A stretch of DNA of 64,000 bases, taken from positions 62,001 to 126,000 of the forward strand of contig NZ_LGDG01000237.1 of the NCBI RefSeq assembly GCF_001279775.1, read 5' to 3'. The stretch is from Streptomyces sp. MMG1533. GTDB lineage: Bacteria; Actinomycetota; Actinomycetes; Streptomycetales; Streptomycetaceae. A program made the translations under genes and the position numbers. Positions 39,047-48,658 of the stretch are shown here, in pieces (the first letter of the stretch is position 1; the number at the start of each line of letters is the position of its first letter). Below the pieces are notes generated by a model. It saw nothing but the letters and a program-made list of their open reading frames with translations. It did no database searches and was not told where the DNA came from.

Positions 39047-40246
39047 TCAGTTGGAGGCCAGCAGCTTCAGTTCCGGATGAGCCGTGCCGCCCGCGATCGC
39101 CGTGGAGGAGATGTGGGACATCACGCGCTCGTCGACGGGGTCGTTCGCCGGGTCGTCGTGGACGACGAGGTGCTCGTACGTCGTCGCCCGCTGGGCCGGG
39201 ACCCGCCCCGCCTTGCGGATGAGGTCGATGATCTCCATCCGGTTGGAGCGGTGCTTGGCACCGGCGGAGGAGACGACGTTCTCCTCCAGCATGATCGAGC
39301 CGAGGTCGTCCGCACCGTAGTGCAGCGACAGCTGCCCGACCTCCTTGCCGGTGGTCAGCCACGAGCCCTGGATGTGGGCGATGTTGTCCATGAACAGGCG
39401 CGCGATGGCGATCATCCGCAGGTACTCGAAGAGCGTGGCCTGCGTACGGCCCTTCAGGTGGTTGTTCTCGGGCTGGTAGGTGTACGGGATGAAGGCCCGG
39501 AAGCCACCCGTCCGGTCCTGTACGTCACGGATCATCCGCAGGTGCTCGATGCGCTCGGCGTTGGTCTCGCCGGTCCCCATGAGCATGGTGGACGTGGACT
39601 CGACGCCCAGCCCGTGAGCCGTCTCCATGATCTCCAGCCAGCGCTCGCCGCTCTCCTTCAGCGGCGCGATGGCCTTGCGAGGACGGGCGGGCAGCAGCTC
39701 GGCACCCGCGCCGGCGAAGGAGTCGAGACCGGCCGCGTGGATACGCGTGATGGCCTCCTCCACACTCACCTTGGAGATCCGGGCCATGTGCTCGACCTCG
39801 CTCGCCCCCAGGCTGTGGATGACCAGCTGCGGGAAGGCCTGCTTGATGGCGGAGAAGTGCTGCTCGTAGTACTCGACGCCGTAGTCCGGGTGGTGACCGC
39901 CCTGGAACATGATCTGCGTGCCGCCGAGCTCGACGGTCTCCGCACACCGGCGCAGGATGTCGTCCAGGTCGCGGGTCCAGCCCTTGTCCACGTCCTTGGG
40001 AGCCGCGTAGAAGGCGCAGAACTTGCACGCCGTCACGCACACGTTCGTGTAGTTGATGTTGCGCTCGATGATGTACGTCGCGATGTGCTCGGTCCCCGCG
40101 TACCTGCGGCGCCGTACGGCGTCGGCGGCGGCGCCCAGCGCGTGCAGCGGGGCGTCGCGGTAAAGGACGAGCGCTTCCTCCGGGGTGAGGCGTCCCCCCG
40201 CGGCGGCTCGGTCGAGGACGGACTGAAGGTCGGCCTTCTCGGTCAC
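39047..40246 (-). CDS. mqnC: dehypoxanthine futalosine cyclase
   Basis: A 399-residue radical SAM enzyme that cyclises dehypoxanthinyl futalosine in the futalosine route to menaquinone. The cluster motif is 'NVCVTACKFCAFY' (Cys-x3-Cys-x2-Cys). 'GGTQIMFQGGHHPDYG', 'SLGASEVEHMARIS' and 'STSTMLMGTGET' are MqnC signatures that separate it from MqnE. GTG 40244-40246 is preferred because AAAGGGAC lies 8 bases upstream; a TTG seven codons earlier is less likely. A TAGGCT -10 candidate is at 40289-40294 on this strand. Confidence 0.95.
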   Translation of the reverse strand: MTEKADLQSVLDRAAAGGRLTPEEALVLYRDAPLHALGAAADAVRRRRYAGTEHIATYIIERNINYTNVCVTACKFCAFYAAPKDVDKGWTRDLDDILRRCAETVELGGTQIMFQGGHHPDYGVEYYEQHFSAIKQAFPQLVIHSLGASEVEHMARISKVSVEEAITRIHAAGLDSFAGAGAELLPARPRKAIAPLKESGERWLEIMETAHGLGVESTSTMLMGTGETNAERIEHLRMIRDVQDRTGGFRAFIPYTYQPENNHLKGRTQATLFEYLRMIAIARLFMDNIAHIQGSWLTTGKEVGQLSLHYGADDLGSIMLEENVVSSAGAKHRSNRMEIIDLIRKAGRVPAQRATTYEHLVVHDDPANDPVDERVMSHISSTAIAGGTAHPELKLLASN

Positions 40247-40319
40247 CGGGGGCGTCCCTTTCGTCAAGGGGTGAGGACGGACCGAACCAGCCTACGCCAG
40301 CCCTTTTCGGCTGCGGACT

Positions 40320-41108
40320 TCAGGCCGCGTACGCGCCGATCAGCAGTCCGAGGTACGCCCCCGCGATCAGAAACGGCCCGAACGGGATCGCCGTCCTGCG
40401 CCCGGCCCGCCGCGCCACGACTAGCGCACCGCCGTACAGCGCCCCCAGCAGGAACCCGGCGAACGTACCGAGCAGCAGCGTCCCCCAGCCGTACCAGCCG
40501 AGCACCGCCCCGATCCCGAGCGCCAGCTTCACATCGCCGAAGCCCATGCCACCGGGGTTGACCAGCCACAGCACGAGGTACCCGGCGCCGAGCGCGAGGG
40601 TTCCCAGCGCGGCGGACGACCACTTCCCGACATGCTCGGGCACCAGCGCGACCACCCCGAGCAGCACCAGCGCGGCGCCGGCGAGCGGCAGCGTCAGCAC
40701 ATCGGGCAGCCGCTTCACCCGGAAGTCGACGACGGCCAACAGCACCCCGACGGGCGCGAGCAGCAGCCAGACGACGGTCTCGGGCCGGGTGTCGGTGGCG
40801 GCGGCGAGTGCGGCGCAGAGGAGGGCGGTGACGAGAGCGAGGACGGGGGTGCGGGGGCCGTACGTACCGTGCGCGGACTCTTCCGTCACGACGGTCTCGG
40901 CGTCCGCCGCCACCACGACCCCGCCCGCGCACTCCCCGCACCGGGCCCACCCGAGCCACCCCCGGATCGGATGCCCGCCGGGACACCGCTCCCGCCAGGC
41001 CTCCTCCGGGGACACCGAGAACCGGTACGCGGCCCGCGGCACCAGCGCCCCCGCCACCGCACCCCACACCGCGGCGACGATGACCAAAAGAGGGGTCGGA
41101 CCGGTCAT
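40320..41108 (-). CDS. A24 prepilin peptidase
   Basis: A 262-residue integral membrane aspartic protease of the type that cleaves pilin leader peptides. The two catalytic Asp residues are in 'VVDFRVKRLPDVLTLP' and 'GMGFGDVKLALG'. The N-terminal part keeps a Cys-containing region ('RCPGGHPI', 'CGEC') resembling the zinc-binding loop of PilD but without a full methylase domain. ATG 41106-41108 overlaps the kinase stop (ATGA), so it is co-translated with the Ser/Thr kinase. No pilin gene is visible nearby; the substrates are presumably Tad- or type IV-like pilins elsewhere. Confidence 0.9.
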   Translation of the reverse strand: MTGPTPLLVIVAAVWGAVAGALVPRAAYRFSVSPEEAWRERCPGGHPIRGWLGWARCGECAGGVVVAADAETVVTEESAHGTYGPRTPVLALVTALLCAALAAATDTRPETVVWLLLAPVGVLLAVVDFRVKRLPDVLTLPLAGAALVLLGVVALVPEHVGKWSSAALGTLALGAGYLVLWLVNPGGMGFGDVKLALGIGAVLGWYGWGTLLLGTFAGFLLGALYGGALVVARRAGRRTAIPFGPFLIAGAYLGLLIGAYAA

Positions 41109-42802
41109 CCTTGCCCGACCTTCGACAGCCGTGCCTTCGGCCGCCCCGATTCCTCGCTGTCCGAGTCGTATTGGAGGTCGTCGCCGACCGGCGTGATCCG
41201 GACCGTGTGGGCTGCCTGGCTGCACACGCCCCGGTTCGACCCGGCGCCGACGGCGGTCGCCACGACCTGCTTCTCCGTCACCTTCTTCAGGGTCAGTACG
41301 TCGTCGCAGACACCGCCGAGCACATCGGTGTGCCGGAGCGTCCCCAACTTCTCACCCACGTCGACCCGTTTGACGGTCAGCCGGAAGGTCCCCATGGGAA
41401 GCGTGCCGTCGAGGGCGGCGGCCTGCCCCTCCCACGTACCGACGTAACGGGCCGGCACCGCGCCCGTCCCACCGCCGACGCTCGGCGCCGGAGAGTGGGC
41501 GCTGCTGTCGGAGTCGCCCGCGGCGCCGGGGCTGCTGTTGTCCGGCCGCAGGTCGAACACGAGCACCGACCCGACGGTCACCGCGGCCAGCGCCCCGGCG
41601 ACAGCGAGGGCCACCGTGCAACTGAGCCGGCGCCCTCGGCCGGTGGCGGCGGGGGCCGACGTGGCGGAGAGGGAGACGGAGAGCTTGCCGGGGCCGCGAT
41701 CGGCGGGTGCCGTGTCGTGCGAGTGGGCTTCGCGCGAGTCGCGGGGCTCGGGGACGGCCACGGGTGGGACGGCCACGGGCGGCTCCACCGGAGCCGCAGC
41801 CGCAGCCGGAGCCGGAGACATGACCGGCGGCGGCCCGAACTCCCCGAGCACCGGCGCCGCCTGCGAGGTCCTGCTGAACTCCACCGGCCCGGACGTCACG
41901 TCCTGCGCCGTCTCCAGGTTCAGCAGCCGCACGGCCCCCCGGCTGACCTGCTCCACCAGCGCCCCCGGCAGCCACCCGCCCGCGACCAGCCGCGCCGCCC
42001 CCTCGGGAGCCAGTCGCCGGGCCACTTCCCCGGGCGTCGGCCGCTCGCCCGGCTCCTTGGCCAGGCAGGCCTCCACCAGCGACCGCAAGTCACCGTCCAG
42101 CGGGCCGAGTTCGGGCGCCTCATGGACCACCCGGTAGAGCAGTGCCGCGGAGGAGTCCCCACGGAAGGGCGCCTCCCCGGTCGCCGCGTACGCCAGCACC
42201 GCGCCGAGGGAGAAGACGTCGGCCGCGCCGGTCGCCCCCTTGCCCAGGATCTGCTCGGGCGACATGTAACCGGGCGAGCCGATCGAGACACCGCTGGACG
42301 TCAGGGACGCCGTACCGTCCATGGCCCGCGCGATACCGAAGTCGATGAGCAGGGGGCCGTCCAGGGTCAGCAGCACGTTCGACGGCTTCACGTCCCGGTG
42401 CACCAGCCCCAGTTCGTGCACCGCCGTCAGCGCTTCCGCGAGCCCCGCGCCCAGCGCCCGTACCGAATGCGCGGGCAGCGCACCCCCGTCCGCGACCGCG
42501 GCCGACAGCGAGGGCCCCGCCGCGTAGGCGGTCGCGACCCACGGCACCGGGGCCTGCGGGTCCGCGTCCAGGACCGGCGCGGTCCAGGCGCCGCCGACCC
42601 GTCGTGCCGCGTCCACCTCGCGGCGGAAGCGGGCACGGAACTCCTCGTCCAGCGCGAAGTGCGGGTGCACGATCTTCACCGCGACCGTGCGGCCCCCGGC
42701 GCTGCGGCCGAGGTAGACCCGGCCCATACCGCCGGAGCCGAGCCGGCCGAGCAGCCGGTAGGGGCCCACGACGGTGGGTTCGTCGACTCCGAGCGGCTGC
42801 AT
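41105..42802 (-). CDS. membrane Ser/Thr protein kinase
   Basis: A 565-residue PknB-type kinase. The kinase domain (about 15-270) has 'LGSGGMGRVYLGR' (P-loop), 'VAVKIVH' (Lys), 'HRDVKPSNVLL' and 'IDFGIARA', and 'YMSPEQ', so it should be active. A Pro/Ala-rich juxtamembrane segment is followed by one helix (about 395-418) and an extracellular domain with two Cys residues ('GGVCDDVL', 'NRGVCSQ'). That sensor domain is not PASTA and is unlike common kinase sensors. ATG 42800-42802 has GGGAGGAG upstream. It is followed by and coupled to prepilin peptidase. Confidence 0.93.
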   Translation of the reverse strand: MQPLGVDEPTVVGPYRLLGRLGSGGMGRVYLGRSAGGRTVAVKIVHPHFALDEEFRARFRREVDAARRVGGAWTAPVLDADPQAPVPWVATAYAAGPSLSAAVADGGALPAHSVRALGAGLAEALTAVHELGLVHRDVKPSNVLLTLDGPLLIDFGIARAMDGTASLTSSGVSIGSPGYMSPEQILGKGATGAADVFSLGAVLAYAATGEAPFRGDSSAALLYRVVHEAPELGPLDGDLRSLVEACLAKEPGERPTPGEVARRLAPEGAARLVAGGWLPGALVEQVSRGAVRLLNLETAQDVTSGPVEFSRTSQAAPVLGEFGPPPVMSPAPAAAAAPVEPPVAVPPVAVPEPRDSREAHSHDTAPADRGPGKLSVSLSATSAPAATGRGRRLSCTVALAVAGALAAVTVGSVLVFDLRPDNSSPGAAGDSDSSAHSPAPSVGGGTGAVPARYVGTWEGQAAALDGTLPMGTFRLTVKRVDVGEKLGTLRHTDVLGGVCDDVLTLKKVTEKQVVATAVGAGSNRGVCSQAAHTVRITPVGDDLQYDSDSEESGRPKARLSKVGQG

Positions 42803-42867
42803 GGCGTCACTCCTCCCCCGTGCCACTGCCAAAGCACCAGCAGCGTAGTGCGCCGTACCCCGCACGG

Positions 42868-43725
<858 letters not shown>

Positions 43726-43872
43726 CTAGACCCCATGGGGTAGCGTGCAGGGCCCAGGGTGCGGCTCAGGCGTGACCCATCTGTGGCTCACACGTCACCT
43801 CCGCTTCACTTCCGCCCCGTCCACCCCGAAACGGGCCGTTCAAACGTCTGGGTGACGTGATCTTGACCTCTA

Positions 43873-43900
43873 TTGCTTTCGGCTGCCTGCGTGCTAGGCT
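43873..43900 (+). promoter_or_regulatory. candidate csp promoter
   Basis: TTGCTT (43873-43878), 16-bp spacer, TAGGCT (43895-43900). A TTGACC also lies at 43863-43868. The predicted start near 43907 would give a leader of about 150 nt, as is usual for cold-shock mRNAs. Confidence 0.55.
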
Positions 43901-43935
43901 CGCCGCAAGTTGCAGTTTGGTTTCCCTTGCAGTAC

Positions 43936-43966
43936 AGAGCCTGCGGAGCATGTGACCGCGGGCTCT
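43936..43966 (+). other. leader hairpin of the cold-shock gene
   Basis: agagcc and ggctct close an about 11-bp stem (one U-G pair) over a 9-nt loop within the 5' leader; possible thermosensor or stability element. Confidence 0.5.
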
Positions 43967-44059
43967 AGTCGTTTTCAGACGTATGCAGTTGTGCGGCATT
44001 TTGTTTTCACACTTGCAGGGTTCTGGAGCAGGGCAACCCTTTGGGCCCAAGGAGGGCTT

Positions 44060-44263
44060 ATGGCTACCGGAACCGTGAAGTGGTTCAACGCCGAAAAGGG
44101 CTTTGGCTTCATCGCCCAAGAAGGCGGCGGCCCCGACGTCTTCGTCCACTACTCCGCGATCAACGCGAGCGGCTTCCGCTCGCTGGAGGAGAACCAGCAG
44201 GTTTCCTTCGACGTGACCCAGGGCCCGAAGGGCCCGCAGGCGGAGAACGTCACCCCTGTCTGA
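44060..44263 (+). CDS. cold-shock protein (CspA family)
   Basis: A 67-residue OB-fold RNA chaperone. Both RNP motifs are intact: 'KGFGFIAQ' and 'VFVHYSAI'. It binds single-stranded RNA and keeps it unfolded, especially in the cold, though such genes are often constitutive in Streptomyces. AAGGAGG fixes the ATG; in-frame sequence upstream is leader. It is monocistronic and ends before a 9-bp-stem terminator. Confidence 0.97.
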   Translation: MATGTVKWFNAEKGFGFIAQEGGGPDVFVHYSAINASGFRSLEENQQVSFDVTQGPKGPQAENVTPV

Positions 44264-44309
44264 GTTCATGAGCCCAAAGCTCTGATCCGGAATCGACAGC
44301 AGTACCCAA

Positions 44310-44347
44310 GGAGCCCCGCGCCGCAAGGCGACGGGGCTCCTGCCTTT
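44310..44347. terminator. terminator between csp and the XRE gene
   Basis: ggagccccg (44310-44318) and cggggctcc (44332-44340) with a 13-nt loop, followed by tgccttt. It serves the plus-strand csp gene and probably the convergent XRE gene ending at 44360. Confidence 0.8.
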
Positions 44348-44359
44348 GCCCACCGACGC

Positions 44360-44971
44360 TCAGACGTGCTGCATGACCAGTACGAACGTCGTGCCCGCCG
44401 CCAGCGCCTCGTACGAGTGCGGCACGTCACCGCGGTACGCCATGTAGTCCCCGGGCCGCAGCTCCACCTCGTCCCCCCGCGGCCCCGCCTTCACCAGCCC
44501 CGTGCTCACGACCAGATGCTCCACCGTTCCCGGAATGTGCGGCTCCGATTCACGCACCGCTCCCGGCTCCGCCCGCAGGTGGTAGATGTCCCGCCGCGCC
44601 CCGGGCGGACTGGCGGACAGCAGCGTGGCCACATAGTTCGCCCGCTCGGACGCGACGGCCGGCCCCTCCCCCGCACGGATCACCTGCACGGCGGGCGTCG
44701 GCGGCTCCACCAGCGCGCTGAACGGCACCTGCAGTGCCACCCCCAGCGCCCACAGCGTCTCCACGCTCGGATTCCCGCTCCCCGCCTCCAGCTGCGACAA
44801 CGTCGACTTCGCGATGCCGGCCCGCTTGGCCAGCTCGGACAGCGACAGCCCGGCGCGGGTGCGTTCGCGGCGCAGCGAGGCGGCGATCCAGTCGAGAGGG
44901 AGGCGGGACGGGGGCGGGGCGTCGGTCACGGTGTTCGCTCCATCGGTACGTTCGTTCGCCTTGACGAACAT
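44360..44971 (-). CDS. XRE-cupin transcriptional regulator
   Basis: A 203-residue regulator with an N-terminal helix-turn-helix ('LSLSELAKRAGIAKSTLSQLE', i.e. LSELAKRAGIAKSTLSQLE) and a C-terminal cupin sensor ('HIPGTVEHLVVSTGLVKAG', 'ELRPGDYMAYRGDVPHSYEAL'). Proteins of this class commonly control the transporter or enzyme genes beside them in response to an amino-acid or similar ligand. It is divergent from azlC with only 26 bp between the starts, so it almost certainly controls azlCD and itself. Confidence 0.9.
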   Translation of the reverse strand: MFVKANERTDGANTVTDAPPPSRLPLDWIAASLRRERTRAGLSLSELAKRAGIAKSTLSQLEAGSGNPSVETLWALGVALQVPFSALVEPPTPAVQVIRAGEGPAVASERANYVATLLSASPPGARRDIYHLRAEPGAVRESEPHIPGTVEHLVVSTGLVKAGPRGDEVELRPGDYMAYRGDVPHSYEALAAGTTFVLVMQHV

Positions 44972-44985
44972 GCTCTCTTCTGTTC
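44966..44985. promoter_or_regulatory. candidate operator in the XRE/azlC spacer
   Basis: gaaca-n10-tgttc inverted repeat covering the start of the XRE gene and the spacer; expected position for an autoregulatory site. Confidence 0.4.
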
Positions 44986-44997
44986 ATTGTAGAAAAC

Positions 44998-45690
44998 ATG
45001 CGTACGGCAGAGCGAACACCCCGTCTCATGCGCTACCCGGAACTGGTCCGGGACGCGTCCCTCATCTGGCTCGCCAGCGGCATCGTCGGCGTCTCCTTCG
45101 GCGCGATCGCCGTCACCGGCGGGCTCCCGGTCTGGGTGCCGGTGGTGATGTCGCTCGTCGTGTACGCGGGCGCTTCCCAGTTCAGCGCGGTCGGCGTGCT
45201 GCTCGCCGGGGGCGGCCCGGTCGCCGCCGCGGCCACCGGTCTCCTCCTCAACACCCGCACGGCCGCCTTCGGCCTCGCCATCGCCGACACCATCGGCCGG
45301 GGCCGCCTCGCCCGCCTCTTCGGCGCCCACCTCGTCGCCGACGAGACGGTGGCCTTCGCCCTCGCCCAGCCCGACCCGGCCCGGCGCCGGGCCGCCTTCT
45401 GGATCTGTGGCGTCGGCCTGTTCGTGGTGTGGAACACCTCCGTCCTGGCCGGAGCCCTCGCGGGCAGCGCGCTGGGCGACACGGGCACGTACGGCCTGGA
45501 CGCCGCCTTTCCCGCCGTACTGGTCGCGCTGGTCCTCCCCGCGCTCCGCAAGGATTCGGCCGTACGACGGTCCGCGCTGCTCGGCGCCGGGCTGGCCCTG
45601 GCGGTGACGCCGGCCGTCCCGGCGGGCGTGCCGGTACTGGTCGCGCTCGCGGGACTCGCCGTGTTCGGCCGTAAGGACGCGGCCGTATGA
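44998..45690 (+). CDS. azlC: AzlC-family amino-acid exporter subunit
   Basis: A 230-residue membrane protein of the branched-chain amino acid exporter family. 'GIVGVSFGAIAVTGGLPVWV' and 'VVYAGASQFSAVGVLLAGG' are family signatures ('AGxxQF'), and 'LLNTRTAAFGLAIAD' matches the conserved N-x-R segment. It works with the small AzlD partner to export branched-chain or related amino acids. The ATG has no ribosome site, so the message may be leaderless. Its stop overlaps azlD. Confidence 0.93.
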   Translation: MRTAERTPRLMRYPELVRDASLIWLASGIVGVSFGAIAVTGGLPVWVPVVMSLVVYAGASQFSAVGVLLAGGGPVAAAATGLLLNTRTAAFGLAIADTIGRGRLARLFGAHLVADETVAFALAQPDPARRRAAFWICGVGLFVVWNTSVLAGALAGSALGDTGTYGLDAAFPAVLVALVLPALRKDSAVRRSALLGAGLALAVTPAVPAGVPVLVALAGLAVFGRKDAAV

Positions 45691-46001
45691 GTGCCACGGT
45701 CGCCATGGTGCTGGCGCTCGCGGTCGGGACGTACGCCTTCCGGCTGGTCGGGCCGGTGCTCCATGGGCGCGTGGAACTCCCGGCCCGGGCGCAGGAGCTG
45801 CTGTCGGCGGGGGCGGTCGTGCTGCTGGTGGCCCTGCTGGCCACGGGGGCGCTGACCGAGGGTGGCGGCTTCGCGGGGTGGGCCCGGCCGGCCGGGGTGC
45901 TGGCGGGCGGGGTGCTGGCGTGGCGGCGGGCACCGTTCGCGGTGGTGGTGCTGGGGGCGGCGGGGGTGACGGCGGGGTTGCGTGTGGTGGGGGTGGCCTG
46001 A
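45687..46001 (+). CDS. azlD: AzlD-family exporter partner
   Basis: A 104-residue, four-helix membrane protein, the small partner of AzlC. 'GTYAFRLVGPVL' is the conserved first-helix signature. ATGA overlap with azlC couples their translation. The end is Val/Gly-rich. Confidence 0.9.
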   Translation: MSATVAMVLALAVGTYAFRLVGPVLHGRVELPARAQELLSAGAVVLLVALLATGALTEGGGFAGWARPAGVLAGGVLAWRRAPFAVVVLGAAGVTAGLRVVGVA

Positions 46002-46054
46002 AAGCGGCGGTGGCCGCCCAGGACTGTCAGTGGCCGGCGCTAACGTCCGCGCCC

Positions 46055-46732
46055 ATGACCGACACCGACTTTCTGACCACCACCCGCACCTTCTACGACG
46101 CCGTGGCCGAGGACTACGCCACCCTCTTCCGGGACGGGCTCGCGAAGAGGCCGCTGGACCGGGCCGTGCTCGCCGCGTTCGCCGAACTCGTCGCAGCGAG
46201 CGGACTCGGCGGCGAGGTGGCGGACCTGGGATGCGGGCCGGGGCGGACGACCGCGCACCTCGCGTCCCTCGGGCTGCCCGTGTTCGGACTGGACCTGTCG
46301 GAGTCGATGCTGGCGATCGCCCGCCGCGAGAACCCGGGGCTGCGTTTCGAGCAGGGCTCGATGCTGGAGCTGGGGCTTTTCGACGGGGCGCTCGCGGGGG
46401 CCATGTCCTTCTACTCGTCCATCCACACCCCTGTGGACCGGCTGCCCGACCTCTTCGCCGAGTTCCACCGCGTCCTGGCACCCGGCGGCCATCTGCTCGT
46501 CGCCTTCCAGGTCGGCGACGAGCCCCGGCACCACGACCGCCCCTGGGGCCACCCGGTGTCGCTGGACTTCCAGCGCAGGCAGCCCGAAACCATCGCCGGG
46601 CTGCTGTCGGCGGCCGGCTTCGCCCTCGTCGCCCGGACGGTGCGCGAGCCTCAGGACGCGCTCGGGGAGACGACCCCTCATGCCTTCCTGATCGCGCAGA
46701 AGCCGCCGGAGACTGTCGGCGACGGCGCCTAG
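46055..46732 (+). CDS. class-I SAM-dependent methyltransferase
   Basis: A 225-residue methyltransferase with 'GEVADLGCGPGRTTAHLASLG' (SAM motif I, here EVADLGCGPGRTTAHLA), acidic 'GLDLSESMLAIARREN' and 'RVLAPGGHLLVAFQ' (motif III). It belongs to the Methyltransf_11/25 class, which acts on small molecules; the substrate is unknown. No ribosome site precedes ATG 46055, but TAACGT lies at 46041-46046, 8 bases upstream, so leaderless translation is likely. Its stop TAG shares the tetranucleotide CTAG with the convergent flavoprotein gene. Confidence 0.85.
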   Translation: MTDTDFLTTTRTFYDAVAEDYATLFRDGLAKRPLDRAVLAAFAELVAASGLGGEVADLGCGPGRTTAHLASLGLPVFGLDLSESMLAIARRENPGLRFEQGSMLELGLFDGALAGAMSFYSSIHTPVDRLPDLFAEFHRVLAPGGHLLVAFQVGDEPRHHDRPWGHPVSLDFQRRQPETIAGLLSAAGFALVARTVREPQDALGETTPHAFLIAQKPPETVGDGA

Positions 46733-48519
46733 AGCGCCCCCGCGAGGTCCAGTGCCGCGATGTACCCGAAGGTCATCGCCGGACCGATCGTCGAGCCCGC
46801 GCCCGCGTAGCTGTGGCCCATCACGGCGGCGCTGGCGTTCCCGGCGGCGTACAGGCCGGGGATGACCGAGCCGTCGGGGCGCAGGACGCGGGCGCGGGCG
46901 TCGGTGCGCAGGCCGCCCTTGGTGCCGAGGTCGCCGGGGACGATGCGGAAGGCGTGGTACGGGGGCAGCCACAGCGGTGCGAGGCAGGAGTCGGGCAGGA
47001 CGGCGGGGTCCGTGTAGTAGTGGTCGTACGCGCTGTCACCGCGCCCGAAGTCGGTGTCGTCGCCCTTGAGGGCAAGGGAGTTGAAGCGGTCGACGGTGGC
47101 GCGGAGGGCGGCCGCGGGGACGCCGATGGCGGTGGCCAGGGCGTCCAGGGTCCAGGCCTTGTGTGCCGCGCCGGAGGTGTACCAGTCGTCCGGGAACGGG
47201 AAGGTCGGCGCCACGTCCTTGAAGAGGTAGCGGTTGCGGTAGTTCTGGTCGGTGATCAGCCAGGCCGGGATGTCAGGGTCGGTCGGGTTCCGCTCGTACA
47301 TGGTGTGGACGACGTCGCTGTAGGGGGCGGCCTCGTTGACGAACCGACGACCGGCGGCGTTGACCAGCAGGCCGCCGGGGAGGGTGCGTTCGGCGAGGCA
47401 GAAGTACGGCTGTCCGGGGAGCGGAATCGCCGGCCCCCACCAGGCGTCGTCCATCAGGGCGAGGTCGGCGCCCAGCCGCTGCCCCGCCCGGATTCCGTCC
47501 CCGGTGTTCTCCTTCGCTCCGACGGTCCACTCGGTGCCGATCGGCTGCTGCTGGTACTGCGCCCGCATCGCCGCGTTGTGCTCGAACCCGCCGGATCCGA
47601 CGACGACCCCGCGCCGGGCGCGGACGAGCCCCGGGGTGCCGCCCCGGGTGACCACGGCACCGGCCACCGCCCCGCCCTCGACGTACAGCTCGGTGAGCGG
47701 GGTGCCGAGCCAGACCGGCACCCCGGCGGTCCGGAGCCCGACGCGCAGTCCCGCCGCGAGCGACTGCCCCATGGTGAGCGGCTTCTGCCCCAGGGCCGCT
47801 GCCCTCGTACCCCGCGCCAGGCACTCGGCGGCGACGGCGGCGCCCTTCGCGCTCACCGCGGTAAGGGCGAGCCACTTGTAGTCGGCGCTGAAGACCACCA
47901 ATCCGGCGGGGACTTCGAGGTACGGCGGGTTGAGGCGGGCGAGTTCGGCGCCGAGGAGGTTGCCGTCGAGCTGGTCGGGTTCGATGGAGCGGCCGTTCGG
48001 GAGACCTCCGGGGAGCTCGGGGTAGTAGTCGCTGTACCCCTCCATCCAGCGGAAGCGCAGCGGGCTGTCGGCCATGACGAGGGAGATCATGGCGGGCCCG
48101 TGGGCGAGGAAGGCCCGCTGCCGGTCCAGGGGGACGTCCGCCCCGACGACGGCGGCGAGATAGGCCGCGGCCTTGGCCGGGGTGTCAGGCACCCCGGCGG
48201 CAAGGATCACCGGGTTGTTGGGGATCCAGATCCCGGCACCGGAGCGGGCGGCCGAGCCCCCGAAGGTGGCCGCCTTCTCGACGACAACACAGCTCAGCCC
48301 CTGCTTGGCGGCCGTGAGCGCGGCGGTCATCCCAGCCGCGCCGGAGCCGATGACGACGACGTCGTACGTACCGAGCAGGGGCAGGTCGGCGGCCCGGGCG
48401 CCTTGCTGCACCCCGGCCGCGACGGCGATTCCGGCCCCGGCGGCGCCGGCCAGCAGATGCCGCCGGGACGGGCCGGTGGTGCGTCTGATGTGTCGCGCAG
48501 GGTCCGCACTCGTGGTCAT
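46729..48519 (-). CDS. Tat-exported KstD/fumarate-reductase-like flavoprotein
   Basis: A 596-residue FAD enzyme. The N-terminus has a twin-arginine signal ('PSRRHLLAGAAGAGIAVAAG') ending near 'GARAADL'. Then comes 'DVVVIGSGAAGMTAALTAAK' (FAD motif), 'GGSAARSGAGIWIPNN' and the C-terminal 'YAGAGSTIGPAMTFGYIAA'. The layout is that of 3-ketosteroid-1-dehydrogenase and flavocytochrome-c fumarate-reductase-like proteins. Export is unusual for classic KstD, so it may oxidise or reduce an external substrate. ATG 48517-48519 begins the full signal; the ribosome site is weak. Confidence 0.85.
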   Translation of the reverse strand: MTTSADPARHIRRTTGPSRRHLLAGAAGAGIAVAAGVQQGARAADLPLLGTYDVVVIGSGAAGMTAALTAAKQGLSCVVVEKAATFGGSAARSGAGIWIPNNPVILAAGVPDTPAKAAAYLAAVVGADVPLDRQRAFLAHGPAMISLVMADSPLRFRWMEGYSDYYPELPGGLPNGRSIEPDQLDGNLLGAELARLNPPYLEVPAGLVVFSADYKWLALTAVSAKGAAVAAECLARGTRAAALGQKPLTMGQSLAAGLRVGLRTAGVPVWLGTPLTELYVEGGAVAGAVVTRGGTPGLVRARRGVVVGSGGFEHNAAMRAQYQQQPIGTEWTVGAKENTGDGIRAGQRLGADLALMDDAWWGPAIPLPGQPYFCLAERTLPGGLLVNAAGRRFVNEAAPYSDVVHTMYERNPTDPDIPAWLITDQNYRNRYLFKDVAPTFPFPDDWYTSGAAHKAWTLDALATAIGVPAAALRATVDRFNSLALKGDDTDFGRGDSAYDHYYTDPAVLPDSCLAPLWLPPYHAFRIVPGDLGTKGGLRTDARARVLRPDGSVIPGLYAAGNASAAVMGHSYAGAGSTIGPAMTFGYIAALDLAGAL

Positions 48520-48624
48520 GGCCACTCCAGCCCGCCGGGAACGAAGGAAAAGGGGTGAGGGGACGGGAATGTCGCGCGGGGGTCTTGTGAAGTCAAGAGC
48601 CGTGCGCCGGACCCAACACGCTTG

Positions 48625-48644
48625 ACCTCGACCGAACTTGAGGT
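48625..48644 (+). promoter_or_regulatory. MerR/SoxR-type operator
   Basis: acctcgaccgaacttgaggt, perfect 5-bp ACCTC/GAGGT arms with a full SoxR-like right half (AACTTGAGG). It sits directly after a TTGACC -35 (48623-48628), the usual placement for MerR-family activators in a long-spaced promoter. Confidence 0.6.
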
Positions 48645-48658
48645 ATGAGGATCGGCAC

